DNA from: an uncultured Atopobium sp.
Lineage (GTDB): Bacteria; Actinomycetota; Coriobacteriia; Coriobacteriales; Atopobiaceae
Direction of reading: 5' to 3'
Assembly (NCBI GenBank): GCA_938045565.1
Contig: CALIAZ010000047.1
Coordinates: 1 to 39,894 of the forward strand
Length of the DNA stretch: 39,894 bases
In this document: positions 6,732 through 14,795 of the stretch, one piece after another
Layout of the letters: each line of letters starts with the position of its first letter
How positions within the stretch are numbered: position 1 is the first letter of the stretch
Translations under genes and position numbers: made by a program
Notes under the pieces: generated by a model
What the model saw: the letters and a program-made list of their open reading frames with translations, nothing else
Databases searched by the model: none
What the model was told of the DNA's origin: nothing

Positions 6732-8757
6732 ACATAAGAGAATAAAGCTTGGACTTTCCATGTTTATAGACGATAAAGGCGGTATTACGTCAATCGCTTT
6801 TGCAAGTGCGCTTTTGGTCTGTTTAGCTCTTGTATTTGCACTGGTATCTGTTGCTTGGGTTTCATCGAGAGCGTACAAAACTCAGTCAATAGCAGATGCG
6901 GCTTCTATGGCAGGAGAAAATGTCGTAGCCAAATACACAACTATTGCACAGGTAATTGATGCAAGCATTTTGAGTCTTGGGTTATCAGGATTGTTATGTG
7001 TTGGAGCTGGATTGGTTGCTTCATGCGTTCCAGGTTTAGCTTCAGCGGGTTCTAAATTGTGTGATGCGGGTTTTAAGACACTTGAAGTGCGTAAAAAATT
7101 TGCAACTTCAGCCTGTGAAGGCTTAGAGGCAACTGAAAAAATGCTTCCAGTTTTTGCAGCAATGGCAGCGAGCTCTTGTATTCAAAAGAACTCTACTGAT
7201 GCGGGTAACTTCGTGGGATCAGCTCTTCTATTTCCCGCTCAGTCACAATCTGATTTTGGACATTTAAATAGTGACGTTTCGTCAGATGAATTAAAAGAAC
7301 AGAGCGAACTATTACAGCAGATAGCAAAAGAAATTGAAGAGTTACAGAGTAAAGCAGAGACATCTAAAAAGAGGGCGTGGGAGGCAGATTGCGGTGGAGG
7401 TCCTTATTCTATGCGCGAAAGAGCGGAGCATCTTGCTGGTCTTTCTGGGGATATAAACCCATCTATCCCGTCGCCAACTTCTTGGACGTTCGGTATCGCT
7501 TTAAAGCGAGCTAGAGCATATTACAGAGCTCGACATGATCAAGAAACTGTCAATGGAAGCACCGCAGAAGAATTGCGTGATTCTGCTATACGAAAAGCTT
7601 TTTACAACTTTGCGTTTGCGGAACTTTCAAAAGGATTTTATAAAGAAACAGCTGATGGTGAGGTTGAAATGAATTTGCCTCGATTACCACATAATTTAGA
7701 AGAGACAAAGAAAACAGATCTGTATTTAAAGCCTATTTGGCCTTGCACCTATGAAAATGGCGAGAAGACCATTCATGCTCATAGGTCTTGTCCAGGAGCA
7801 ACCGGAGAAAACGCGGGATTTGCATCGCTACAAGATTTAGATTCTGGAGCAGTTCATGAGTGTCAACATTGTCATTTTACAAGCGGCGATGTGGGAAGAG
7901 TGGCTTCTGCTTCGACAAATATTGATAACGGGTTTGAGTATTACTGGAAGATTGTAGTTGAAGAGTCTGAAGTTTATGAATCATCACGTCAGCAAATAAA
8001 AGATTTGCGAAAAAAGTTGTCTGAAGCTGCAGATAAATCAACTGGAATATTTCAAAAAGCACTTGATGCCCTAAAGGTTTCTAGGCCCAGATTATGTCCT
8101 CCAGGAGCTTGGGGATGTATTTCATTTGTGAGAAGAGGAGGTTCATCTCCGGAATTTCAAGGAAGCTTGGGAACATTCGAGCAGTCAGTTTTTCTCCCAG
8201 AAGGATATGCAATATCCGGAGCGGTACTTGCTCCAGATAGCTCATCCTCAAATAACGTTCTTTCAAGTTTTTTTGACCAGGTTGAAAGGAGAGGAGGGTT
8301 TATTGGACAGACCATAGATAAGGTAATGAGCTTGTGGAGATCTCTTTTAATTTCATATGGGGATGGTGTAGCTTCTTGGTCTTCTAAGCTATCGGAATTT
8401 CTTGATAACGTTGACGGAATAACAGGTGGAAGTGTGGGCTCCGAATTACAGAGTGCTTTGAAACAAATAGTTATTGACGCTGGATTAGAGCCAAGTGATT
8501 TAAGACAAATGAAACCTGTTCTTGTTAATACAGAGAGTGTTTTGAAACAAGCTGGCTTTGAGAAAGAATCAACGATTCGTGAACTAGTTCAGAAAATACC
8601 CAATACATCAGATCCAATCGCTTTAGCTCGTTCTCTTGGCGCATTTTCTCTGCAATATTTGCCTGACAAAATCACAATTGCAAAGTTGACTATTCCTGTC
8701 ATTGATATTGAGATTCCTTTAGAAATTGATGTTAAGAAAGTTTTTGGAGGCATATGA
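6700..8757 (+). CDS. Large TadG-like pilus assembly protein with Cys/His cluster
   Basis: A 685-residue protein with a TadG-like N-terminus: basic residues, then DDKGGITSIAF and a hydrophobic helix (about residues 27-48), then an alanine-rich stretch. The long remainder should be outside the membrane. It contains a predicted coiled coil near 195-225, a Cys/His cluster HRSCP at about 361-365 with CQHCH at 388-392, and a C-terminal domain ending in a hydrophobic VIDIEIP segment. I prefer ATG at 6700, five bases after GAGGG. ATG at 6760 is possible but has no ribosome site. The Cys/His spacing could bind zinc. TadG proteins usually do not carry this, and the assignment rests mainly on the N-terminus and context. 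Confidence 0.7.
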   Translation: MRIGLPFGKDKHKRIKLGLSMFIDDKGGITSIAFASALLVCLALVFALVSVAWVSSRAYKTQSIADAASMAGENVVAKYTTIAQVIDASILSLGLSGLLCVGAGLVASCVPGLASAGSKLCDAGFKTLEVRKKFATSACEGLEATEKMLPVFAAMAASSCIQKNSTDAGNFVGSALLFPAQSQSDFGHLNSDVSSDELKEQSELLQQIAKEIEELQSKAETSKKRAWEADCGGGPYSMRERAEHLAGLSGDINPSIPSPTSWTFGIALKRARAYYRARHDQETVNGSTAEELRDSAIRKAFYNFAFAELSKGFYKETADGEVEMNLPRLPHNLEETKKTDLYLKPIWPCTYENGEKTIHAHRSCPGATGENAGFASLQDLDSGAVHECQHCHFTSGDVGRVASASTNIDNGFEYYWKIVVEESEVYESSRQQIKDLRKKLSEAADKSTGIFQKALDALKVSRPRLCPPGAWGCISFVRRGGSSPEFQGSLGTFEQSVFLPEGYAISGAVLAPDSSSSNNVLSSFFDQVERRGGFIGQTIDKVMSLWRSLLISYGDGVASWSSKLSEFLDNVDGITGGSVGSELQSALKQIVIDAGLEPSDLRQMKPVLVNTESVLKQAGFEKESTIRELVQKIPNTSDPIALARSLGAFSLQYLPDKITIAKLTIPVIDIEIPLEIDVKKVFGGI

Positions 8758-9212
8758 GAAAAATGAAATTTCTTTGTTGCCAAAAAGGGCAGATGTTTGT
8801 TGAGACTGCATTGGTACTTCCGGTTGTATTAGTGTCTGCTCTAATTGCAATCAATTTATTTAAGTTTGCAGATATGTGCTCAAAGTTTGATCGTGTTGCA
8901 GCGGATCAAATTATTGCTCATGGAATTTCTTCTAGTCATTCCGCAGATGGAGGAGCACTAGAAAACTTAACTCAGAAAATAAAAGCTGTTCTTAAATGTG
9001 ATGACAATTGCGACATTGTTGTCTCAATGGAGGGAGAAAAGGAGGGGATTGGGAATATGGTCTCTGTTTTTCCTAAATATCAAGCAACTCTAAAGTACAG
9101 GCCTTGGCCGCATACAGTGCGTCTTCCCTTAGTGTCACTAGAGTCTCCTCTATACCTCACCCATACAACTTCAATTGTTGTTAGTCCCTATAAGTCGGGA
9201 GTTGTGATTTGA
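8754..9212 (+). CDS. TadE-family pseudopilin (second)
   Basis: A 152-residue protein with KGQMFVETALVLPVVLVSA at about residues 11-29, matching the TadE signal and membrane segment including the conserved Glu. An extracellular domain contains a Cys pair (KCDDNC, about 81-86) that may form a disulfide. ATGA overlap with the previous gene and GGAGG five bases upstream fix the start. Together with the genes at 6029 and 6261 it makes three pseudopilin-like proteins in this operon. Confidence 0.8.
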   Translation: MRKMKFLCCQKGQMFVETALVLPVVLVSALIAINLFKFADMCSKFDRVAADQIIAHGISSSHSADGGALENLTQKIKAVLKCDDNCDIVVSMEGEKEGIGNMVSVFPKYQATLKYRPWPHTVRLPLVSLESPLYLTHTTSIVVSPYKSGVVI

Positions 9213-9730
9213 AAATGAATGTACAGGTTTCGATAGAAGAAGTCCCTAATTCAGAGCAAATTTTTGAATTGTTACAAGGAGGCTTCGAAAAGTTCGTCGG
9301 TCTTTTGGGTACCGAGATAACGGCTCCTCCAGTCTTACTTCTAAGGTGCTCTTCAGTTCATACTTTTGGAATGACGTATCCGATTGATATCGCATTCGCA
9401 GACGATCATGGAGAAATTTTAAAAATTCGGAGACGAGTACATCCTAAACAAATTCATAGCTGCGCGGGTGCTTATTGCACATTTGAAAGACCATCAGTTG
9501 ATGATTTCCCATGGTTTGAAGTTGGTCAGAAAGTGCTCATTCAAGAAATAAGTACTGAAGAAAGTAACGTTGAAAGAAGGAGTCGCTATGGCTATAGAAA
9601 ACTACTCCGTAAAAATTTGCCCCAGATGCGGAGAAAAGCTGTTTCAGGACATGAGAATTTGTTACGGGTGCCTTCTAGACTTCAGCGGTCCAAGCTCGCT
9701 TGTATGCAATCTCGAAGTATCAAGAAATAA
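9209..9730 (+). CDS. DUF192 family protein with out-of-family basic tail
   Basis: Residues about 43-115 match DUF192, a small beta-rich domain of unknown biochemical role: LLLRCSSVHTFGMTYPIDIAF, then VHPKQI and VGQKVLIQ. Many DUF192 proteins are exported, but no signal peptide is seen here. From about residue 116 to 173 the protein is an Arg/Lys-rich tail that is simply the +1 frame of the following zinc-ribbon gene, with a 143-nt overlap. The tail may be a by-product of a lost stop. TTG at 9209 overlaps the previous stop and is 7 nt from GGGAG. ATG at 9215 is the alternative. Confidence 0.72.
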   Translation: MKMNVQVSIEEVPNSEQIFELLQGGFEKFVGLLGTEITAPPVLLLRCSSVHTFGMTYPIDIAFADDHGEILKIRRRVHPKQIHSCAGAYCTFERPSVDDFPWFEVGQKVLIQEISTEESNVERRSRYGYRKLLRKNLPQMRRKAVSGHENLLRVPSRLQRSKLACMQSRSIKK

Positions 9731-9860
9731 AAGAATTGCCAACCTTCCCTTTATAGAAACTGACGAGTATTTGCTTTCCGAAGAAGTAGGAGAGGAATGG
9801 GATAAAGGCCTGCCACCTGCTTTGTTTGAACTGGATAACTCATATTCACCAGCAGATTAA
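9588..9860 (+). CDS. Small zinc-ribbon protein
   Basis: A 90-residue protein with two CxxC knuckles near its N-terminus, CPRCG (about 11-15) and CYGC (about 26-29), a typical treble-clef or zinc-ribbon spacing. An acidic tail follows. AAGGAG lies 7 nt before the ATG, so the gene is well supported although it starts 143 nt inside the DUF192 reading frame. Similar zinc ribbons often precede FHA or other signalling domains, and none is attached here. Its role is unknown. Position at the end of the Tad block suggests co-expression. Confidence 0.7.
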   Translation: MAIENYSVKICPRCGEKLFQDMRICYGCLLDFSGPSSLVCNLEVSRNKRIANLPFIETDEYLLSEEVGEEWDKGLPPALFELDNSYSPAD

Positions 9861-9914
9861 ACAGTACGTGGTATCCTTTAAGAAGAGTTGCGAAAGTAAC
9901 ATAAAGGAGTTTCC

Positions 9915-11897
9915 ATGTATAAAGTCTCGCTTCGCTCTTCTAAAAAGAGCCAGTTTGTAAAGATTGCGCTTTGCGTAATGCTTTTGGCTGTTGCGTTTTT
10001 AATTACGCCTGCAAGAGCATTTGCGCGCGACCTTTCAATAGATACGGTAAATATTGATGCGACGGTTCAAAAAGACGGAACGTTGCATGTCGTAGAAACT
10101 CGTACATTCTATTTCAATGGTAGTTTTCATGGTGTCTATTGGAATCTTCCAGTTGGAAAGAATAAATACAATGGACAGAACGTTGAAGTAAACATTACTT
10201 CAGTTAAGGTTCAGGATAGGCAAGGAACGCGTCAGATTTATAGTAAAGACTCTGGTGGAAATAATTCCAGCTCAGATGAGTACTATGTTCCAACTCTCTC
10301 AAACAACATGCTGAACCTAAAGATTTATTCAGCGCATGATGATGAGTCAGCACATATAACTATCGAGTATGACATTACTAATATTGTAACAAACTGGTCG
10401 GATACTGCAGAACTGTACTGGAAGTTTGTATCTGATGGCTGGGATTCCGAGTCTCGAAATGTCACTGCTACTATTCATCTTCCAGTCCCATCAGGACAGT
10501 CTATAGTTGCTGGCGATACTGTTCGCGCCTGGGGACATGGTCCACTGGACGCAAATGTAGAAATTACCAATAATGCAGTCGTCTACAAAGTTCCTGGCGT
10601 AGGAACTGATGAGTTTGCGGAAGCTCGCATTACATTCCCAACCGATTGGGTTTCTGGGCTAGCTCCTATTCAGCAGAATAAGCTGAGTAGCATCTTGTCT
10701 GAGGAACAAGCGTGGGCGGATGAAGCAAATCACAAGCGTGAGATTGCAAAAACTCAGGTAGCTCTTATTCTTTATGCACCATTAGTACTTGCGGCTATTA
10801 CTGTTGTAGCAGCAATCTTGCTGCGTATTAAATACAAAAAGGTTATGACCCCTCAGTTTAATGACCTTTACTACAGAGATGTTCCATCTGATGATCACCC
10901 GGCAGTTCTTTCTATGCTTTACAACGGTGAGCTAATTAAGGGAGACGCTCTGACAGCAACCCTTATGCACCTTTCTGATTCAAAGTACATTAGCTTGAAT
11001 AAGACGGTTAGTACAAACTTCCTTGGTATGGAGAAGTCTGATTATTGTCTTACAAAGGTTCAAGACCTTTCAGAAAGCCAGCAGCCTTTCTACCCTGGCA
11101 GTTCACTGTCAAATAAGATTGATATCATGGCAATGAAGCTAATCTTTGATAAGGCCGGAGAATCTGGAGCGGTAAACACCACTGTTACCATGAAACAAAT
11201 TGGTAAGTATGCTTCATCACATCCAGAAGATTTTAATAAGGCATATGAGTCTTGGGAGAGCCCCATCAAGCTTAGCTATGCTGCTAAGTATGGAACAAAT
11301 AAGATTCCATTCCACGGTAAGGGAATTCTTGGTGCTCTGATTGCTGTTGATGTTCTTGTTGCCGCTGCTGCATTCTTCATGGGTGTTATGGCTGATGTTT
11401 CATTTGCCAATCTACTACTACATCTGTTTATTCTTGTCATTGCCGGTCTTGTTGCACTTATAAACATTGGCTCTTTCGATTTGATGAATAGAGAGGGTGT
11501 TGAGACGCTTGCTAAGACTCGCGCATTAAGAAAGTGGCTTACTGAGTTCACCAATCTGCACGAAGCAATTCCTACTGATGTCATTCTCTGGAATAGGCTT
11601 TTGGTTATGGCGGTTGCGCTTGGTGTTGCGGATAAGGTTATCGATCAGCTGAAAGTTGCAATGCCAGAACTGCTCAAAGATCCTCAGTTTATGCCTGTTT
11701 ATAGCTGGTATTACTATGGAAATGGCATGCGTACCAATGCAATTGAGAGTGTAACCAAGAGCGTTACAGCTGCTCATTCCGTCTCTACTGCGGCACTTGC
11801 TTCTTCTAACTCAAGCTCTGGCGGTGGTTTTGGTGGTGGCTTCTCCGGCGGCGGTGGCGGCGGCTTCGGCGGCGGAGGCGGCGGTGGTGGTTTCTAA
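9915..11897 (+). CDS. DUF2207 domain membrane protein
   Basis: A 660-residue exported membrane protein. A signal peptide (about residues 1-38, ending near ARAFA) precedes an extracellular DUF2207 domain (LSIDTVNIDATVQKDGTLHV; FNGSFHGVYWNLPV). One membrane helix lies at about 280-302, and two more near 470-515. The C-terminal tail is almost pure glycine with Phe/Ser, beginning near residue 633, which is typical of this family. AAAGGAG precedes the ATG. The function of the family is not established. The 54-nt gap to the zinc-ribbon gene has no terminator, so read-through from the Tad operon is possible. A strong terminator follows. Confidence 0.85.
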   Translation: MYKVSLRSSKKSQFVKIALCVMLLAVAFLITPARAFARDLSIDTVNIDATVQKDGTLHVVETRTFYFNGSFHGVYWNLPVGKNKYNGQNVEVNITSVKVQDRQGTRQIYSKDSGGNNSSSDEYYVPTLSNNMLNLKIYSAHDDESAHITIEYDITNIVTNWSDTAELYWKFVSDGWDSESRNVTATIHLPVPSGQSIVAGDTVRAWGHGPLDANVEITNNAVVYKVPGVGTDEFAEARITFPTDWVSGLAPIQQNKLSSILSEEQAWADEANHKREIAKTQVALILYAPLVLAAITVVAAILLRIKYKKVMTPQFNDLYYRDVPSDDHPAVLSMLYNGELIKGDALTATLMHLSDSKYISLNKTVSTNFLGMEKSDYCLTKVQDLSESQQPFYPGSSLSNKIDIMAMKLIFDKAGESGAVNTTVTMKQIGKYASSHPEDFNKAYESWESPIKLSYAAKYGTNKIPFHGKGILGALIAVDVLVAAAAFFMGVMADVSFANLLLHLFILVIAGLVALINIGSFDLMNREGVETLAKTRALRKWLTEFTNLHEAIPTDVILWNRLLVMAVALGVADKVIDQLKVAMPELLKDPQFMPVYSWYYYGNGMRTNAIESVTKSVTAAHSVSTAALASSNSSSGGGFGGGFSGGGGGGFGGGGGGGGF

Positions 11898-11947
11898 AGC
11901 CATAAACGCTTCAATAAACACCACAAGAAGCTACGTTTAAAGGTTTT

Positions 11948-11983
11948 AATTCTCCCCGTGAACTTGTCGGGGAGAATTTTTTT
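11948..11983 (+). terminator. Rho-independent terminator after the DUF2207 gene
   Basis: AATTCTCCCC pairs with GGGGAGAATT around a short loop, followed by seven T. This is a clean intrinsic terminator closing the transcript that includes the DUF2207 gene and possibly the Tad operon. Confidence 0.9.
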
Positions 11984-12035
11984 AAGAAAATATGCGATTT
12001 TGGCATATTTGAGTTGATAGTTTTACGCTGCACTT

Positions 12036-12263
12036 ATGGAGCAGATATCTAACAGATTAGTGGGCCAGTGCCTTCGCGATTTGCGAAAGAAGCAACGTCT
12101 TACTCAAGAGGCGGTTGCTGAGCACCTTGCTGGAGATCAAGCATTCATATCAAAGGTTGAATCAGGCGAGCGTGGCGTTAAGCTCGGGGAAGTCTTTTCT
12201 TTTGCCGAAGCTTTAGGTATTGATGCCTTCGAACTCATAGAAGCTTTGCGTACGTATCGATAG
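12036..12263 (+). CDS. Small XRE-family helix-turn-helix regulator
   Basis: A 75-residue single-domain DNA-binding protein. The HTH spans about residues 12-66, with LRKKQRLTQEAVAEHL and FISKVESGERGVKL as helices 1-4 of a Cro/C1 (XRE) fold. No sensor domain is attached. There is no clear Shine-Dalgarno site before the ATG, so the message may be leaderless or weakly translated. It stands alone between a terminator and the tRNA-Phe gene. Its target is unknown. Confidence 0.8.
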   Translation: MEQISNRLVGQCLRDLRKKQRLTQEAVAEHLAGDQAFISKVESGERGVKLGEVFSFAEALGIDAFELIEALRTYR

Positions 12264-12280
12264 CTTTAGATAGCTTTAGA
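12261..12280. repeat. 10-bp tandem repeat, two copies
   Basis: TAGCTTTAGA occurs twice head to tail, beginning with the stop codon of the HTH gene. The 91 bases after it contain no supported gene, only the terminator of the opposite-strand tRNA. Confidence 0.8.
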
Positions 12281-12371
12281 TTACTTTTTAATATAAGAAA
12301 CTTTATATGGGAGGTGCTTCTTAAAAGAGGCATGTCCTTTACTGTTTATTACTTGCCACATCAACATCAAA

Positions 12372-12410
12372 AGATAAAAGAAAACGGCCCAGAGAATAAT
12401 CTCCGAGCCG
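12372..12410 (-). terminator. Terminator of the tRNA-Phe gene
   Basis: On the minus strand CGGCTCGGAG pairs with CTCTGGGCCG around ATTATT (ten pairs, two of them G-T), followed by TTTTCTTTT. It lies 10 nt after the CCA end of the tRNA. Confidence 0.8.
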
Positions 12411-12420
12411 ATTCAAGTCG

Positions 12421-12496
12421 TGGTGGCGGGGAAGGGAATCGAACCCCTGACACGGGGATTTTCAGTCCCCTGCTCTACCAACTGAGCTACCCAGCC
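12421..12496 (-). tRNA. tRNA-Phe (GAA)
   Basis: The minus-strand sequence folds as a cloverleaf. Acceptor GGCTGGG faces CCCCGCC, the D-arm is GCTC-AGTTGGTA-GAGC, and the anticodon stem GGGGA/TCCCC closes the loop CTGAAAA with anticodon GAA. The T-arm carries GGTTCGATT. CCA is encoded at 12421-12423. The fourth acceptor pair is T4-C69, a mismatch in an otherwise GC-rich stem. The gene has its own promoter and terminator. Confidence 0.95.
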
Positions 12497-12520
12497 ATTG
12501 GTGCTTCGAAAAGCTTATTT

Positions 12521-12548
12521 ACTATAACAGACTCAAGCGCTTCGTCAA
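12521..12548 (-). promoter_or_regulatory. Promoter of tRNA-Phe
   Basis: Read on the minus strand, TTGACG and TATAGT are separated by 16 nt, a near-consensus sigma-70-type promoter. It ends about 25 nt before the mature tRNA start. Confidence 0.7.
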
Positions 12549-12557
12549 GCGGGCAAT

Positions 12558-12827
12558 TTATACAATCCAGAAATTTTTTCCGCCAGTGAGGTCAAATTCA
12601 ACGGTCATACCCTTTATTGCAAAAAACGCCTCAACTTGCTCCTTTGTTTTCTCGAGCTCTTGACCGTCGATTTTCTCGCGCCCATCGGTTTTCTCGCCAG
12701 AGGGGAGCTCTATCCACAGAGACTGCTTGCCGCATGCATCGCGCAGATGGACTTTGCTTCGAAGACCCTGTTGTTCAAGCCTTTTATTAAGATGAATGAG
12801 GTCAAAAAAGTTGACGATTTTTGGCAT
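12558..12827 (-). CDS. RDAC-type small conserved protein
   Basis: An 89-residue protein of unknown function. It contains the string LRDACG followed by a short beta segment SLWIELPSG, which I match from memory to the small RDAC family found in Coriobacteriia. That family match is tentative. The middle is charged (Lys/Glu/Asp) and the end reads as a compact alpha/beta fold. I start it at the ATG at 12827, because the in-frame ATG at 12875 has no ribosome site and adds a residue stretch unlike the rest. It faces away from the tannase-like gene, and the two upstream regions share about 130 nt. Confidence 0.65.
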   Translation of the reverse strand: MPKIVNFFDLIHLNKRLEQQGLRSKVHLRDACGKQSLWIELPSGEKTDGREKIDGQELEKTKEQVEAFFAIKGMTVEFDLTGGKNFWIV

Positions 12828-12877
12828 GGTAACTCGTTTCTCTAAACGCTCGCTCTTAAGCATACACGTTTGCAAAT

Positions 12878-12886
12878 TGGTACAAT
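12878..12886 (+). promoter_or_regulatory. Candidate extended -10 promoter for the tannase-like gene
   Basis: TG-G-TACAAT is a good extended -10 element in the divergent intergenic region, 71 nt before the ATG. No strong -35 is visible. Confidence 0.4.
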
Positions 12887-12956
12887 AGATTGTCTAGCTT
12901 GAACTAGGTCAGCGGTCGTTGCTGCCTCCACTGAATAAACTATTCGAGGGGAAATT

Positions 12957-14780
12957 ATGGCCTTTACGAGAAAAGAATTCTTGTCCCTTTCTGTTTTGGG
13001 AGCTGCGGGTACCTTGGCCGCATGTACTCCGCAAGCAAGGACATCTGATGATACGAATCAGCCTGCATCTAACGTGGACCTTGAAGAGTTCAAGTCACTC
13101 AAGCTGGACATGACCCAGTGGAGCTATGACGAGGATAACGACTGCTACTATCAACTGGGCATTCAGTACTGCACTAAGCCTGCAAGCAAGTCAGTAAACA
13201 CTCTCTCGGTTTTTGTTCCTGGAAAGTATTTCTCGAGAAAGAAGAATGGCTCTACGTACGAGTGTGAAGTGAGCGAGAAGGCCGTTGTAGGCAGCTTCAC
13301 CGCAAGTACCGCACCAATCGTCATGCCTATTAACACAGCAACGCTCGCCCCTCAGAGCGCCCCTACAAGTTACTCATACGAAGGCCTTGCACCGTACCTA
13401 GAGGCTGGTTGTGTGTACGTATACGCAGGTTTCCGCGGCAGAAGTGCAGGCTACGATTCAACCACGGGCTCGGACGAGCTTTACGCAGGCGGATCGCCTT
13501 GGCCGGCAGTAGACCTCAAGGCAGCTATCAGGTACTTGCGCTATAACAATGAGTTACTTCCTTGCAATACATCAAAGATTTTTGTGTTTGGCTTTGCGGC
13601 CGGTGGCGGCCTCAGCGCGGTGCTGGGAACCTCGGGAGATTCTCCACTGTATACACCATACCTTAAGGCGGTTGGCGCTGCTACACATAGCGAGAAGGGC
13701 GAGCAGCTTTCAGACTCTATTTACGGCAGCGCTTCGTGGTGCCCTGCAACATCGTACGACCTTGCAGATGCAGCGTACGAATGGTCAGCTGGTCAGTATG
13801 CAGACGCAACAGACTCTCGTGCTGAAGGTGTTTGGACACAGCCTCTCTCGCAAGATCTTGCTGGCGCATATGCTTCATTTGTCAACAACATGGATCTTCT
13901 CGACAGCAATGACAGCAAGGTTGGTCTTGATGAGACCAACTCTGGCGTCTATACCGCTGGATCATATGCAGATCTTCTTCTCAATGAGCTTAAGACCTCT
14001 GCAAATAACTTTGTTAAGGACAACGCATTCCCTTACACCTCTACACCTCAGCGTCTGGAAGAGCCTACGTTCCCAGGTGATCCAAATCTGGCAACAGTTC
14101 GTGGTACAGATAATGCAACTCCTGCCACTCAGCAGGTTCAATCTACTATCTACGATACTGCTGAGCACTATTTTGGCTCTCTGAACTCTGAATCTATTTG
14201 GGTTGTATATAACCTTCGTCGTCAGAGTGTTGAACTTGAGAACTTGAGGGGTTTCTCGCGAACTTTAAGAGGCGCATCGCTTCCTGTTGGAGCTTTTGAT
14301 GCTCCTGATAGAAGCACTCGTGCTAATCAGCTTTTTGGCGTTGGCGAGCAAAGCACCTTGCATTTTGATAAGCAGACTGCTGACCTCATTAAAAAGAACC
14401 TTGATGCTTACATGAAGCTTGCCGATTGGAAGTCCAGCTACGCTAATGATTGGACCTCTGATCTGAATAAGGCTGATACGCTGGAGAATGACATTCCAAC
14501 TCGTGTTGATATGTTCAATCCTCTGTATTTTACCAGCGCATCTTATAAGGGTTATCAGACAGCATCGGTTGCTCCTTATTGGCGCATTAATGAGGGTGCT
14601 CAGAATACCGATACTTCAATTTGCACCTCGTTCAACCTGGGTTTGTCTTTAAAGCATTTCTCGGGCGTGAGTAATGTCGATTACACGCTTGTCTGGGATA
14701 AGGGCCACGTTCTTGCCGAGAGAACAGGTAATGCAACCGCCAATCTGGTGTCTTGGATTGTCTCGAGCGCATCCGCTTAA
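12957..14780 (+). CDS. Tannase-like lipoprotein, nucleophile position Ala
   Basis: A 607-residue alpha/beta-hydrolase resembling subtype B bacterial tannases (tannin acyl hydrolases). The N-terminus has RKEF, a hydrophobic core and lipobox TLAAC with Cys at residue 23, so it should be a surface lipoprotein, possibly exported by Tat. The conserved tannase region is clear: FRGRSAG (about 159-165), DLKAAIRYLRYN, then the nucleophile elbow FGFAAGGGLSAVLGTSG (about 211-227). In active tannases the elbow reads GxSAGG. Here the Ser position is Ala (residue 214, codon GCG at 13596-13598). A C-terminal DKGHVLAE holds the likely catalytic His near 584. The enzyme may be inactive or may bind ligand only. 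GAGGGG precedes the ATG. Confidence 0.78.
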   Translation: MAFTRKEFLSLSVLGAAGTLAACTPQARTSDDTNQPASNVDLEEFKSLKLDMTQWSYDEDNDCYYQLGIQYCTKPASKSVNTLSVFVPGKYFSRKKNGSTYECEVSEKAVVGSFTASTAPIVMPINTATLAPQSAPTSYSYEGLAPYLEAGCVYVYAGFRGRSAGYDSTTGSDELYAGGSPWPAVDLKAAIRYLRYNNELLPCNTSKIFVFGFAAGGGLSAVLGTSGDSPLYTPYLKAVGAATHSEKGEQLSDSIYGSASWCPATSYDLADAAYEWSAGQYADATDSRAEGVWTQPLSQDLAGAYASFVNNMDLLDSNDSKVGLDETNSGVYTAGSYADLLLNELKTSANNFVKDNAFPYTSTPQRLEEPTFPGDPNLATVRGTDNATPATQQVQSTIYDTAEHYFGSLNSESIWVVYNLRRQSVELENLRGFSRTLRGASLPVGAFDAPDRSTRANQLFGVGEQSTLHFDKQTADLIKKNLDAYMKLADWKSSYANDWTSDLNKADTLENDIPTRVDMFNPLYFTSASYKGYQTASVAPYWRINEGAQNTDTSICTSFNLGLSLKHFSGVSNVDYTLVWDKGHVLAERTGNATANLVSWIVSSASA

Positions 14781-14795
14781 AGGGGAGGTCATAGC

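Noticed and set aside
12314..12589. Plus-strand open frame containing GNRTPDTGIFSPLLYQLSYPA
   Set aside because: It is the antisense translation of the tRNA-Phe gene, a well-known spurious peptide. The real feature is the tRNA on the minus strand.
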